Below are positions 34,302 through 43,374 of a stretch of 64,000 bases of DNA, piece by piece. The notes beneath the pieces were generated by a model. The model saw nothing but the letters and a program-made list of their open reading frames with translations, was not told the origin of the DNA and did not search any database. A program made the position numbers and the translations under genes. Within the stretch, counting starts at the first letter, position 1, and every line of letters starts with the position of its first letter. The stretch spans positions 1-64,000 of the forward strand of contig JAXDJO010000023.1 in NCBI GenBank assembly GCA_034667525.1, in the 5' to 3' direction. This stretch comes from DATAPE01 sp034667525 (lineage in GTDB: Bacteria > Actinomycetota > CADDZG01 > WHSQ01).

Positions 34302-35687
34302 CTAACCCAGGACCCTTGCGATCGAGGAGGCGAGTAGTTCGTCCCTGGCGTCTGGCACGGTGCGCAGATCGAGGATGACCCTGTCATCTTCGATCCGGGC
34401 GATCACCGGGGGCACACTGTGGCGCAGGGTGCGCTCGATCTCGTCGCTGCTGCGACTGGGGTGTGTCAGCGCCACCCCCCAGGACTCGATCTCGGCCCCC
34501 GGAAGAGAGCCTCCTCCCATCACCGAGAGGCAGCGGGTGATTTCGATCGAGCCGGACAAAGGCGGCAGTGAGGCTTCCAGGCTGCGAGCCCGTGCTTCTA
34601 GGTGCTCTGCCGGAAGAGTTGCCATCTTCCACAGCGGCAGATCCTCTGGCTGTCCGCGCAGGTAAGCCGACAGCGTCGCCTCCAGTGCGGCAAGCGTCAT
34701 CTTGTCTACCCGCACGGCGCGCATCAGGGGGTCACGGGCGATGCGTTCGATGAGGCTCTCTCGGCCGGCGATCAACCCTGCCTGCGGGCCCCCCAGTAGT
34801 TTGTCGCCCGAGAAGGTCACGACGTCGGCGCCCTCTCCCACAGTGGCACGGATGGTTGGTTCGGCGTTTGTCCAATCCTGCGGGAGCGGTTCCACCAAAC
34901 CCGAGCCCAGATCGTGCAGGAACATCACTCCGCGCCCTTTCGCCAACTTCCCAAGCTCTCGGGCGTCGACGCTTGCCGTGAATCCAACGAGCCGGTAGTT
35001 AGATGGATGCACCTTAAGGATGGCAGCTGTGTCCGAAGAGATGGCCCGCTCGTAGTCGCCGATGTGTGTGCGGTTCGTCGTGCCGACCTCGACCAACGAA
35101 GCTCCGGACGCCGTCATCACGTCGGGGACGCGGAATTCACCTCCGATCTCGATGAGCTCTCCCCTCGAGACGATGACCTCGCGTCCGGAGCACAAGGCGG
35201 CCAAGACAACGAGAACTGCGGCAGCATTGTTGTTGACAACGAGCGCCGACTCGGCTCCAGTGACGAACCGGATTAGTGAACGAGTGTGCGCGTAACGGTT
35301 ACCACGGCGACCGGTATTCAGATCGAATTCCAGGTTTGAGTAGCCTTGGGCGATCGCCGTTACCGCATCCAATTGCTCGGGCCCGAGCGGAACCCTCCCG
35401 AGGTTGGTATGTATCAGAACCCCCGTGGCATTGATTACCGGCTGCAGCAGGGAGCGGCCGGACGCGGTGATCAGCTCCTGGGCGCGCGCCAGCAACTCTT
35501 CGAAAGATCCGGCGGCCTGCCCATAGCGGATCCGGTCGCGCGCTTCGTCGATGGCGCGGCGGGCGATCCCAGTCCGGACGTCCTGCGGGATTTCGGATCC
35601 GAGTGCCCCAGCGATGCGATCGACCGCTGGAAGCCCTCTGAACTGGCGGGAGAGGTCCTCGGACCCGCTCGCGCCGGCGCGTTTCAT
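34302..35687 (-). CDS. selA: L-seryl-tRNA(Sec) selenium transferase
   Basis: 461-residue PLP enzyme that converts Ser-tRNA(Sec) to Sec-tRNA(Sec) with selenophosphate. Motifs include PVINATGVLIHTNLGRVPL near residue 83, the AESALVVNNNAAAVLL-like segment, and the PLP lysine in FSGDKLLGGPQAG. The N-terminal tRNA-binding domain has LPAVDRIAG. Length matches bacterial SelA. Its ATG overlaps the stop of the upstream response regulator (ATGA), so the two are co-translated. SelD, which supplies selenophosphate, is not in the window. Confidence 0.96.
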   Translation of the reverse strand: MKRAGASGSEDLSRQFRGLPAVDRIAGALGSEIPQDVRTGIARRAIDEARDRIRYGQAAGSFEELLARAQELITASGRSLLQPVINATGVLIHTNLGRVPLGPEQLDAVTAIAQGYSNLEFDLNTGRRGNRYAHTRSLIRFVTGAESALVVNNNAAAVLVVLAALCSGREVIVSRGELIEIGGEFRVPDVMTASGASLVEVGTTNRTHIGDYERAISSDTAAILKVHPSNYRLVGFTASVDARELGKLAKGRGVMFLHDLGSGLVEPLPQDWTNAEPTIRATVGEGADVVTFSGDKLLGGPQAGLIAGRESLIERIARDPLMRAVRVDKMTLAALEATLSAYLRGQPEDLPLWKMATLPAEHLEARARSLEASLPPLSGSIEITRCLSVMGGGSLPGAEIESWGVALTHPSRSSDEIERTLRHSVPPVIARIEDDRVILDLRTVPDARDELLASSIARVLG

Positions 35688-36355
35688 CGCTGAGGCTTGT
35701 AATCCAGAATCCGGCGGCGCATGGCTTCCTGGATCGCCGATACCCGGTTATTCACGTGCAGCTTTGTATAGATGTTTGCGATGTGGGTCGTGACCGTTCG
35801 CTCGGATATCGACAGACGGTTGGCTATCGTTTTGTTCGGAAGCCCTTCGCTCATCCGGCGCAGGATCTCGCGTTCGCGCGGCGTCAAGGGCTGGTAAGCG
35901 TCCGCTGTCTCATGATTCTGGTAGGTCTGGAATTCCGAAAGTAGCTGTGACGCTACCGTGGGATCTATGCGAGCTCCACCGTGGGAGATCGAACGAACTG
36001 TGTCGAGCACCTCATCGAGCTCCGCGGTTTTGAGCAGATAACCGGAGGCCCCCGCCTTGAGCGCATCGAAGATGAACTGCTGCTCGTCGTGACCCGAAAG
36101 CACTACCACGCCCACGTTGGGATAGCTGTTTTTGATCTCCCGGGTTGCTTCGATACCATCTTTGTTGGGCATGATGACGTCGATGATGACCACGTCCGGA
36201 ACCGTTCTTTCCACCGTCCCCAGCGCATCCATGCCGTCCGACGCCTCCCCGACAACCTCGATATCGCCTTCGCTCTCGAGCATCGTCCGGATGCCACGCC
36301 GTAGGAGGTCATGATCGTCCACCAGAACGACCCTTATCTTCTGGTCGGGTTCCAT
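35684..36355 (-). CDS. NarL/LuxR-family response regulator
   Basis: 223 residues from ATG 36355. A receiver domain with VVLVDDHDLLRRG, the phospho-acceptor Asp in VVIIDVIMPNKDG and the Lys in LLKTAELDEV is followed by a LuxR helix-turn-helix (LTPREREILRRMSEGLPNKTIANRLSISERTVTTH). It overlaps selA by 4 nt. The sensor kinase at 36680-38716 may be its partner. TATCAT, 7 nt upstream of this ATG, argues against the longer frame starting at 36388. Its targets are not evident. Confidence 0.92.
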   Translation of the reverse strand: MEPDQKIRVVLVDDHDLLRRGIRTMLESEGDIEVVGEASDGMDALGTVERTVPDVVIIDVIMPNKDGIEATREIKNSYPNVGVVVLSGHDEQQFIFDALKAGASGYLLKTAELDEVLDTVRSISHGGARIDPTVASQLLSEFQTYQNHETADAYQPLTPREREILRRMSEGLPNKTIANRLSISERTVTTHIANIYTKLHVNNRVSAIQEAMRRRILDYKPQR

Positions 36356-36362
36356 TGAGAAG

Positions 36363-36368
36363 ATGATA
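36363..36368 (-). promoter_or_regulatory. -10 element of the response regulator-selA operon
   Basis: TATCAT on the minus strand, 7 nt before ATG 36355. Confidence 0.5.
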
Positions 36369-36402
36369 GCGACCCCCGAACCAATCAACCCAGAGAAGGA
36401 AG

Positions 36403-36669
36403 ATGCCCGAAGAACGTAATGACCCGGCGATACGTCCGGAGGTCCGGTGGACGCTCGGCTGCCTCGTAGCAGCCGCAGCCGTGGCGGGACTCGGCATCCT
36501 GGTGCTGCTCGTCGCTATCGCCCTGCAGCCGCCGCCTTGGGTTCAGGTCTTGATCGGGTTGGCCCTGGCCGGAGGAGGCGCGTTCCTTGCCTGGCTTGTG
36601 GCCTCGGCTCTGGGCCAGTCACGAGCGCGCCGTGACCGGGAAAGAAAGCATCTGCGGGGGTTGCGATGA
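36403..36669 (+). CDS. Small two-helix membrane protein
   Basis: 88 residues with two membrane helices (about 17-42 and 46-69) and a basic C-terminal tail (ARRDRERKHLRGLR). No family recognised. GAAGGAAG ends right before the ATG at 36403. It lies between the response regulator and the sensor kinase on the opposite strand, and its end is 10 nt from the end of the kinase gene. It may be related to that signalling system by position only. Confidence 0.65.
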   Translation: MPEERNDPAIRPEVRWTLGCLVAAAAVAGLGILVLLVAIALQPPPWVQVLIGLALAGGGAFLAWLVASALGQSRARRDRERKHLRGLR

Positions 36670-36679
36670 GCGGGCCGCG

Positions 36680-38716
36680 CTAGCTGGCCGCCGCAGCCCC
36701 TCCGCCCACCAGATAGAGCGGAGTTGGGGAGTGATTCGAAGCCGCAGGGCGCAGGGGGATCCTCAGGCTGAAGACAGAGCCCGAGGTGTCGGAGTCCTCG
36801 AGCCACAAGTAGCCGCCGATTGCGCCTGCTAGCTTGCGACATATGTAAAGGCCCAGGCCGGTACCCCCCACGGGTCGCGTCGAAGATTGGTCGACCTGAT
36901 AGAAGCGATCGAAGATTCTGTCGTGCAGTTCCTCGGGGATGCCACCCCCCTCATCGAGTACGGAGATAACCGCGCTGTGCCCCTCCACCCGGCCCGTGAT
37001 GGTGATCTTCGTTCCAGCGGGACTGTATTTGCCGGCGTTGTCCACAAGGTTCGAGATGATCTGGTGGACCATGCTCTCATCTGTCACCACCTCGGGGACG
37101 CCCTCATCGAATGCAACCTCCATCGTGTGTGTTGCCGGTCCGCTTCGCGACTCATCGGCGATCTGCTGTGCCATGAGCGATAGCGACAGGCGCGTCAGCT
37201 CCGGTGCGTCCCGATCCGCTTCGAGGCGGGACACAGTCAAGAGATCTTCGATCAGGTTGCGCAAACGATCGGCTTGCCTATCGATGGTTTCGATGAAGTC
37301 TCTCTGTTGATCTGCCGGCCACGCCACATTAGGCCGCAGAAGAGTCTTCACATAGCCCTGGATGGAGGTGAGTGGGGTTCGTAGCTCGTGCGACACAGCC
37401 GCAACGAAATCATCCTTCAGCCGGTTCATCTCGGTTAGATGCGCCAGCGAGTCCTCGAGCTGCTCTACCAATCGAGCATTTTGCACGGACACACTTGCGT
37501 GGTTCGCCAGAGTCTCAAATAGCTTGAGATCTTCATCGTCGAAGGTCCTTACTTCTCCTAGGCGGTTACCAACGGTCATCGTTCCAATCACTCCGTCGTC
37601 TCCACGCAGGGGAGCCACCATGGCATCGCGCATCCCCCGATCCGCGAAGTGCTGACGCAATCTGGGGTTGCTGATCGGCCTCGGAACAAGTACGGCGACA
37701 TCCTCGGAAGCCACCCGCGCCCAGACGCCTTCGGTGAAGTCGAGTTGGACAGGCGCCATGAATTCAAGTTTTTCGTCAGGACCGAATGCAGTTTGAAAGG
37801 CAGGCTCCCCAACTTCAGTGTTGAATAGAGTGATCTGAGCTATCTCTGCACGGAACATCTGTCGAGCCTGGGTCAGCAGCGAGAGCATCGAATCTTCTAG
37901 CTTCAAGGATCGTTGAAGGACCTGCGTGGCCGAGTAGAGGGATTCGAGGCTGTCATGCTTCTGACGCTCGGAGGTATACAGGCGATATGTAAGAAACAGC
38001 ATAGCGGTGGGTACCAGAAGCAGCCAGGCCGCGGCTCTATCGTGGGCAAGGATCATCACGGCGATCAGGGCAAGGCTGGTGTTTGTCACCGTGATGCCAA
38101 GAGCCATGACGATGGCCTGAGGCCGGGCGTTCAACTGAATCTTGCCCTCTGAAAGTGCGATGGCCCCGAAGATTGTCAGCAGTCCCAGCGCCGACGCCAG
38201 CAGCGTGGCCGTGAAGACCGCTATCCAGCCCGCCGGTCCTAGCGGATTTCCCAGAGCCGCGATCGTGCGAAAGACAACAGTCGCAGCCGTTGTGCCCAAC
38301 GTGAGACTGGCCGTGTTGAAGCTGAGCTTGAGGATGGACTGACGCCGGTGGTAGGCAAGGGCAACTGCTGCGCCTAGCACCTGAGCAAGGATCAAGCCCT
38401 CGGGACTGCTGAAGAACAATCCTAGAACGAGCGGGATCTCACTGAGGGAGATGGATTGTGCTTCCCGACGGAACTGGAAATGGACGACGTATATCTCCGA
38501 GAGATAGAACAGGACTGCTAGCGCCCACCAGGGAATATGAAGGCCCGACGGCTGTAGGTGGGGATGTAGTGGCAGAGTTCTAACAACACCCCAGTAGAGG
38601 AATGCCGCTGCCGCTATCAGGAGCGTGTTGAGCAACCACACTCGGCCACTTCCCGGTATGCGAAGGAGCGACAGCCTCGGCTGCCGCTCCTTTTCCGTTT
38701 CCGCCTGATGGTTCAT
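36680..38716 (-). CDS. Membrane GAF-type sensor histidine kinase
   Basis: 678 residues. About seven membrane helices (about 25-255), a GAF domain (about 275-420), a HisKA dimerisation domain with the phosphorylated His in VSHELRTPLTSIQGYV, and a HATPase_c domain with the N-box NLVDNAGKYSP, the G1-box DEGGGIPEEL and the G2-box GGTGLGLYICRKL. It is a hybrid-free kinase that probably senses a membrane or small-molecule cue. CGAGGAG lies 5 nt before ATG 38716. The nearest response regulator is NarL-type, whereas HisKA kinases usually pair with OmpR-type partners. Confidence 0.93.
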   Translation of the reverse strand: MNHQAETEKERQPRLSLLRIPGSGRVWLLNTLLIAAAAFLYWGVVRTLPLHPHLQPSGLHIPWWALAVLFYLSEIYVVHFQFRREAQSISLSEIPLVLGLFFSSPEGLILAQVLGAAVALAYHRRQSILKLSFNTASLTLGTTAATVVFRTIAALGNPLGPAGWIAVFTATLLASALGLLTIFGAIALSEGKIQLNARPQAIVMALGITVTNTSLALIAVMILAHDRAAAWLLLVPTAMLFLTYRLYTSERQKHDSLESLYSATQVLQRSLKLEDSMLSLLTQARQMFRAEIAQITLFNTEVGEPAFQTAFGPDEKLEFMAPVQLDFTEGVWARVASEDVAVLVPRPISNPRLRQHFADRGMRDAMVAPLRGDDGVIGTMTVGNRLGEVRTFDDEDLKLFETLANHASVSVQNARLVEQLEDSLAHLTEMNRLKDDFVAAVSHELRTPLTSIQGYVKTLLRPNVAWPADQQRDFIETIDRQADRLRNLIEDLLTVSRLEADRDAPELTRLSLSLMAQQIADESRSGPATHTMEVAFDEGVPEVVTDESMVHQIISNLVDNAGKYSPAGTKITITGRVEGHSAVISVLDEGGGIPEELHDRIFDRFYQVDQSSTRPVGGTGLGLYICRKLAGAIGGYLWLEDSDTSGSVFSLRIPLRPAASNHSPTPLYLVGGGAAAAS

Positions 38717-38816
38717 AAGTGCTCCTCGGGGGAGCTAGCGCTCTGGCTCCTCTGTGGTGTCACCTTTAGATATCGGCGCGCGCGGAGGCCCCTTTAGGGA
38801 CTCCGCTACGGCCGGG

Positions 38817-40721
38817 TCAGTAGCCCCAGGTGCTTTGGCCCCACCCAGGGTCGGTCGACGTGCTGGCGCTCGGCGTCTGTCCACCCGATGTGGCGCCCCC
38901 GGGCTGGCCCGTCCAGGTGTTGCCGGTCCACGTGTTGCCGGTCCAGGTGTTCCCGTCCCAGATCACGCTTGTCCAGGTGTTGCCGGTCCAGGTGTTTCCC
39001 GTCCAGGTGTTTCCCGTCCAGGTATTCCCGGTCCAGGTGTTGCCCGTCCAGGTATTCCCGGTCCAGGTATTGCCCGTCCAGGTATTGCCCGTCCAGGTGT
39101 TCCCGGTCCAGGTATTGCCCGTCCAGGTATTCCCGGTCCAGGTGTTGCCGTTCCATACCCCGCCGGTCCAGGTGTTCCCGGTCCACGTGTTACCGGTCCA
39201 GGTGTTGCCGTTCCAGGGTGCGCCGAATATGTCTTGCTCGCCGGTAAGGACTTCACCGGTGACGTTGTCCCCGACGTGCACGGATCCGCGAGCAGCTTCT
39301 AGCGAACCAAGGCCGTTGGAGGTGGGGTAGAACTGGCAGCGGGAACAGTTTGGGGTCGGTGTGTCCAAGGCACTCTTCATATCCAGGAGTCCGTTGCCTT
39401 GAGCGGTCGCATCTGCCATCGGAAGTCGGTGGGCGGACGAAGTCAAGATCCGCTTGACCTGGTCTGGCGTCAGGTCCGGCCGTTGCGACAGCAGGAGCGC
39501 CACGGCTCCCGAGGTGACCGCCGCTGCCTCCGAGGTCCCGCTACCGCGGAAGAAGCGATCTCCAACGCGGCCGGTGGAGCCGTAGTTCGTGTCGATATAG
39601 GAACCTGGGTTGCGGAGGCTGACGATGGACCGGCCCGGCGCAACCAGGTCCGGATTACGGATCCCGTTCCCTCTTGCCGAGAAGTCAGATACCTGGTCGT
39701 CTTTCACTCCGTAGGTCCCCTGGGTGTCATCTGACCCAACCGCGAGCACGTACGGATCCGTCGCCGGATCGTTGAGGGCTGATGTGCCGAACTGCGAGTT
39801 GCCCGCCGAAGTGACGACGACGATCCCGAACCTGCGCCAGGCCGCTTCTGCTGCATACGCCAGCGGGTCTGTCAGATAGCTTTGGGTCGAGTCGGTGCCG
39901 AAGCTGAGGTTGAGGACTCTGATGTTGAGCCCGTTGTCGTTGCGATGCTCGGCCACCCAGTTGATTCCGGCGAGAACCTGACTGACATCGACGACTCCGT
40001 TGCTAGCTCCGACTTTGACGTTTATCAGATGCGCATCGGGGGCGATCCCGACGAACGATGAGCCCGTCGTGTAATCGGAAGGAGACGTGCCGTCGTCTTT
40101 GCCCGCGATGATGCCCGCCATGAATGTGCCGTGACCGAAGCCGTCGAGGTAACGCATCTGGGGCGTGCTGTTATCGAGGGACAGGTCCGGGCCTTGTGTG
40201 ACTTTCGAGGTCCCATCCGTGTTCGTAGAAGTCATGCCGTCAACGGGAACCACTCCCGTGTCGAGCAGCGCCACCCCGACGCCTTGACCGGTGAAGCCCG
40301 CCTTCCAGAACTCCGCGGCCTTGATCGATTTCATCGTGTGATACATGGAGCCGTTGTCCGCAGTCGCGTCGTATCCGTCGGACGTGCTGTTCAGGTGAAC
40401 GGGCCGATCGCGATCGACCGAGAAAATGCCCGGCTGGTTGCGCAAACTCGAGATCGAAGTTGAGGGAAGCATGGCGGTGAAGCCGTTGATGATCGCAATG
40501 GAGCGCTGGACCTTGCCCCCACTTCGAACTACCGAGTCACGGGCGATCGTCCTCGATCCCCGCAGCTCCCGAACGATGACCGCCACCATCTTTCCGCGTT
40601 GAGCGGCAAGGGCCAAGCTGGTTGCGGGGCCGGCCAGCAAGGTGAGTAGGAGCAGGCCTGAGAAGAGCGCGGCCAGACCTCTGATGCCGCGGCGAGGTTT
40701 GCTGGTACCAGAAACTGACAC
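38817..40721 (-). CDS. Secreted subtilisin-like (S8) protease with 21 pentapeptide repeats
   Basis: 634 residues from the GTG at 40721, preceded by GGAGG with 5-nt spacing; an upstream in-frame start has none. A signal peptide (about 12-40) is followed by a propeptide-like region and an S8 domain with the triad Asp in VALLDTGVVP, His in GHGTFMAGI and Ser in GTSEAAAVTSGAVALLL. The C-terminal region has 18 NTWTG-type units and three variants in tandem, then a Ser/Thr tail. The catalytic part should act outside the cell. The repeats may form a regular beta structure or bind the cell wall (inference). It is divergent from the M15 peptidase gene. Confidence 0.93.
   Translation of the reverse strand: MSVSGTSKPRRGIRGLAALFSGLLLLTLLAGPATSLALAAQRGKMVAVIVRELRGSRTIARDSVVRSGGKVQRSIAIINGFTAMLPSTSISSLRNQPGIFSVDRDRPVHLNSTSDGYDATADNGSMYHTMKSIKAAEFWKAGFTGQGVGVALLDTGVVPVDGMTSTNTDGTSKVTQGPDLSLDNSTPQMRYLDGFGHGTFMAGIIAGKDDGTSPSDYTTGSSFVGIAPDAHLINVKVGASNGVVDVSQVLAGINWVAEHRNDNGLNIRVLNLSFGTDSTQSYLTDPLAYAAEAAWRRFGIVVVTSAGNSQFGTSALNDPATDPYVLAVGSDDTQGTYGVKDDQVSDFSARGNGIRNPDLVAPGRSIVSLRNPGSYIDTNYGSTGRVGDRFFRGSGTSEAAAVTSGAVALLLSQRPDLTPDQVKRILTSSAHRLPMADATAQGNGLLDMKSALDTPTPNCSRCQFYPTSNGLGSLEAARGSVHVGDNVTGEVLTGEQDIFGAPWNGNTWTGNTWTGNTWTGGVWNGNTWTGNTWTGNTWTGNTWTGNTWTGNTWTGNTWTGNTWTGNTWTGNTWTGNTWTGNTWTSVIWDGNTWTGNTWTGNTWTGQPGGATSGGQTPSASTSTDPGWGQSTWGY
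38911..39225 (-). repeat. 15-bp tandem repeat, 21 units, coding
   Basis: The plus-strand unit is GTCCAGGTGTTCCCG or a near variant. Eighteen units encode NTWTG/S and three (at 38956, 39151 and 39211) diverge. Units vary mainly at two or three positions, many of them silent, which indicates selection on the peptide. Confidence 0.93.
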
Positions 40722-40924
40722 AGGGTCCTCCGACCTAGTTGGGAAAAAAAGGCAATAGCGATATCTACGTATTGTCGGTTGTATTGGCTTAGGCACCAAT
40801 AGCTACAAATGCCCAGAAAGGTGTGACTAACTATGACTAGTCATCCGCCTTGGGAGGGCGGAAACGCTCAACTCCCCGCGGGATTGTGATTCAAGGTGCG
40901 GCCTACAGCGCCGACTTAATCAAG

Positions 40925-41872
40925 ATGAGCCTTACTCTGACCAAGCATGCCCGTGCCCTCGGGTTGATCATGGGATTCCTCCTGGTGGGTCAGTTGGCGG
41001 CGGCTCTCCCCGCTGCTGCCTATCCGTTCAAGAGGTCGCTTCAAGAGGGTGACAGGGGCCGCGATGTGAAGGCTCTGGAAGTGCGGGTGGCGGGTTGGTT
41101 TCCAAGCCAGGATCAAACTTCGCTCAAGATAAACAGAAAGTTCACCGGTCGCACGACCATGGCAGTGACGGCCTTTCAATCCTTCTACGGACTCACCCCA
41201 GACGGCGTAGCGGGGCCCTCAACTTTCGCTGTGCTCGCCGGATTGCAGGATCCGAACGGCTCTACCACCCATTTCAACTGGGGCGAGTTCAAGCAGAACG
41301 CGAGCTCTGGTTGCTCCGCCAAGGCCAATGCCTATGCCGGCACGTTCGACGGCGGAATGGACTCGCCACTCAAGGTCAAGCGATACGTCCATCGATTGAT
41401 GTGGCGGTTGGAGGCTTTGCGAGCCAAGGGCGGGGGTCACGAGATCGGCATCAATTCGGGGTTTCGGAGCGTGCCGTATAACGACTGCATCGGGGGCGCG
41501 AGTGCTTCTCAGCACCTTTATGGGACCGCCGCGGACCAAAGGATGGCCAACGTCGCCAATCACACCGAACGGATCCTCGCCGAGGCCACAGACTTCTCCG
41601 GTATCGGCTGCTACTCGCAGCTGACCCACAACCACTTCGATATACGTCTCGATAACTTCGATCTGCCGTCATCGCGATTCTGGTGGTGGCCTCAACAGAA
41701 CAGACAGGGAGAGGATCTCGATGATCAAAGCCAACCGTGTTACGGGGAAACCCCTGTAGTCGCTGCGGCGGCAGCGGTGGGACGGGTTTCGGTCACAAGC
41801 CCGCCGACACGACTGCAAGTCAGCAGGTTTGCCGCCCGGGGAGAGACGCCCAATCTGGGTTCCGGAGACTAG
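40925..41872 (+). CDS. Secreted peptidoglycan-binding M15 peptidase
   Basis: About 315 residues from ATG 40925. A signal peptide (about 1-32, ending AAAYP) is followed by a peptidoglycan-binding domain (about 36-105, with GDRGRDVKALE, FTGRTTMAVTAFQSFYGL and PDGVAGPSTF) and an M15-type D,D-carboxypeptidase domain with the zinc ligands in SASQHLYGTAAD and HNHFDIR and a SGFRS motif. It probably trims peptide stems of the cell wall. An extra disordered tail of about 60 residues follows. The frame is open to 40850 but lacks start signals there. Confidence 0.9.
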   Translation: MSLTLTKHARALGLIMGFLLVGQLAAALPAAAYPFKRSLQEGDRGRDVKALEVRVAGWFPSQDQTSLKINRKFTGRTTMAVTAFQSFYGLTPDGVAGPSTFAVLAGLQDPNGSTTHFNWGEFKQNASSGCSAKANAYAGTFDGGMDSPLKVKRYVHRLMWRLEALRAKGGGHEIGINSGFRSVPYNDCIGGASASQHLYGTAADQRMANVANHTERILAEATDFSGIGCYSQLTHNHFDIRLDNFDLPSSRFWWWPQQNRQGEDLDDQSQPCYGETPVVAAAAAVGRVSVTSPPTRLQVSRFAARGETPNLGSGD

Positions 41873-41881
41873 CTTGGAAGA

Positions 41882-43048
41882 ATGCAACGGCCGCTAGCAC
41901 TTGCTCTAGTGGTGTTCGTGGTGGCCGGAACGGGAGCCCTCTACCTGACCGGCAGCCGAAACGGTGCTCCGGCAGGACCTCCACCTCATCAGACGGTGAT
42001 TCCTCGTCGGCTTAGATCTGACCCTCCCGGATCCCCCCGCCCTTCGGGCGTGGTTCCATCCCCCTCTAGCGTTACCAATCCTTCTGCCCTGGGCGCTTCA
42101 AGAACGCTGACCTACCTCCGGGGTACCAGGATCTTCAGCTGGGACGTCGGGTCGGGTGCCCCGCGGGCGATCGCCGACCTACACACGGCGGATGTCACTG
42201 CCTCAACGAGCTCCCCGTTGATCGCCTACGTCATCCCTCAGAAGGGTTCGGATCCCTCCGCTAATGGCGACTTCGTGCTCAGCCCCGAACTCCATCTTTT
42301 GGACATGGAGTCGGGCGCCGACGTGGATCTGGGCCCAGGCTTTTCTCCTCTCTGGAACGCTCTTGGCAGACAGTTTGTCTACCTGTCGCCCACCCAACCA
42401 CGGGGTTGCGACGGCGAAACGTGTACGGGAACGGTCCGGGTGAACCTTGCGGTTCCTGGTCAGCCCACCCGACCGATCTCGGGACCGGGGCACTGGCACC
42501 TGCTGGCCTGGTCGGGGGATCGTGTTCTCGTGTCGGAGGACGGGGACCCCAGCCAAGCGATTTCTCTATCAAGTACCGGCGGTCCCTCCTTTGCGATCCA
42601 GGTTCCTCCGAGCGAGATCTGGGACGCCAGTCCCAAGGGTGATGAGCTGCTGGCCGTGGCGCAGGGGAAGATCAGCCTTCTGCACCTCGAACGTGGTCGC
42701 CCCACCGGCGAGGTTCATACGATCGCTACGAGAGCGAGCCTCGGCGACGGGACCTGGAGCGCCGGCTCCGGTGTGGTCGCGGCCGCTCTTATAGAGGCCG
42801 GTAGACAGACCCGGCTGGCCCTTCTCTCCGGAACAGGACCGCCGGAACCCGTTGCAGGTTCCGAGGGAGCTATGGGCAATGTCGTCTGGAATGTGGCTGG
42901 AGACCATTTTGCGTATGTCTCGATCGACTCCGCCGACCCGAGCCGCCTTCAAGCGTCCCTTTGTCATCTGACTGCGGGCCGCACCACGTGCAGGGATCTC
43001 TTCTCATGGTCGCAAGGCGTATCTCTGCTCAAGCTCGCGGCCTCCTAG
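41882..43048 (+). CDS. Exported beta-propeller-like protein
   Basis: 388 residues. An N-terminal signal or anchor segment (LALALVVFVVAGTGALYL) and a proline-rich linker (about 25-70) lead into a region of repeated strands resembling TolB/WD-type propellers, with blades around RTLTYLRGTRIFSWDVGSG, ELHLLDMESGADVDLGPG, HWHLLAWSGDRVL and AGDHFAYVSIDSADPS. Two Cys pairs (for example CDGETC) suit an oxidising location. No enzyme motif is seen. It starts 10 nt after the M15 peptidase stop and is probably co-transcribed with it. Confidence 0.72.
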   Translation: MQRPLALALVVFVVAGTGALYLTGSRNGAPAGPPPHQTVIPRRLRSDPPGSPRPSGVVPSPSSVTNPSALGASRTLTYLRGTRIFSWDVGSGAPRAIADLHTADVTASTSSPLIAYVIPQKGSDPSANGDFVLSPELHLLDMESGADVDLGPGFSPLWNALGRQFVYLSPTQPRGCDGETCTGTVRVNLAVPGQPTRPISGPGHWHLLAWSGDRVLVSEDGDPSQAISLSSTGGPSFAIQVPPSEIWDASPKGDELLAVAQGKISLLHLERGRPTGEVHTIATRASLGDGTWSAGSGVVAAALIEAGRQTRLALLSGTGPPEPVAGSEGAMGNVVWNVAGDHFAYVSIDSADPSRLQASLCHLTAGRTTCRDLFSWSQGVSLLKLAAS

Positions 43049-43374
43049 GCCTTTCACTCGTTGGCCTTGCGCCGGCGCCGCATTGACCCGAACGGCGAAG
43101 TATGTCGGCTGCTTTGTGCCTTAGTGCGCAGGACGCGCTCGTACGTCCGCTGCGGGATGACGATTCCCGCCTTCGGTGCCATCCTGTTGTTTCCCGATGG
43201 CCGCTCCGACGGCGGTCGGCGGAGAAATATGGAAAAGCTCCCGGTTGTTGAAGCTGGGAGAGGGTAGGGAAACAGAACCGCTGTAGAGACACCTGCAGCC
43301 CGCGGAGATGACCGGCGGTCGCCTGCAGCAGATCTTGCGGCGGCACCGATCCTTGCGAAGGAGGCGAGCGTTCC
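43049..43374. other. Intergenic region upstream of the WhiB gene
   Basis: Apart from short frames on both strands without family signatures, it holds a CTCCC/GGGAG hairpin near 43240-43265 and AAGGAGG near 43359 for the WhiB start. No RNA gene is recognised. Confidence 0.45.

Noticed and set aside
38911..39225. CRISPR-like regular repeat
   Set aside because: Units are contiguous with no spacers and are coding.
38754..39330. Long plus-strand frames encoding Pro/Gly/Val collagen-like or Val/Leu-rich repeat proteins
   Set aside because: They are shadows of the 15-bp repeat of the subtilase: a 15-bp unit keeps several frames open. Silent changes preserve only the minus-strand NTWTG frame.
40722..40924. 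Possible riboswitch (c-di-AMP or c-di-GMP type) ahead of the M15 peptidase gene
   Set aside because: Only a GC-rich CCGCC/GGCGG hairpin near 40846-40861 is seen; the conserved cores of these riboswitches are absent.
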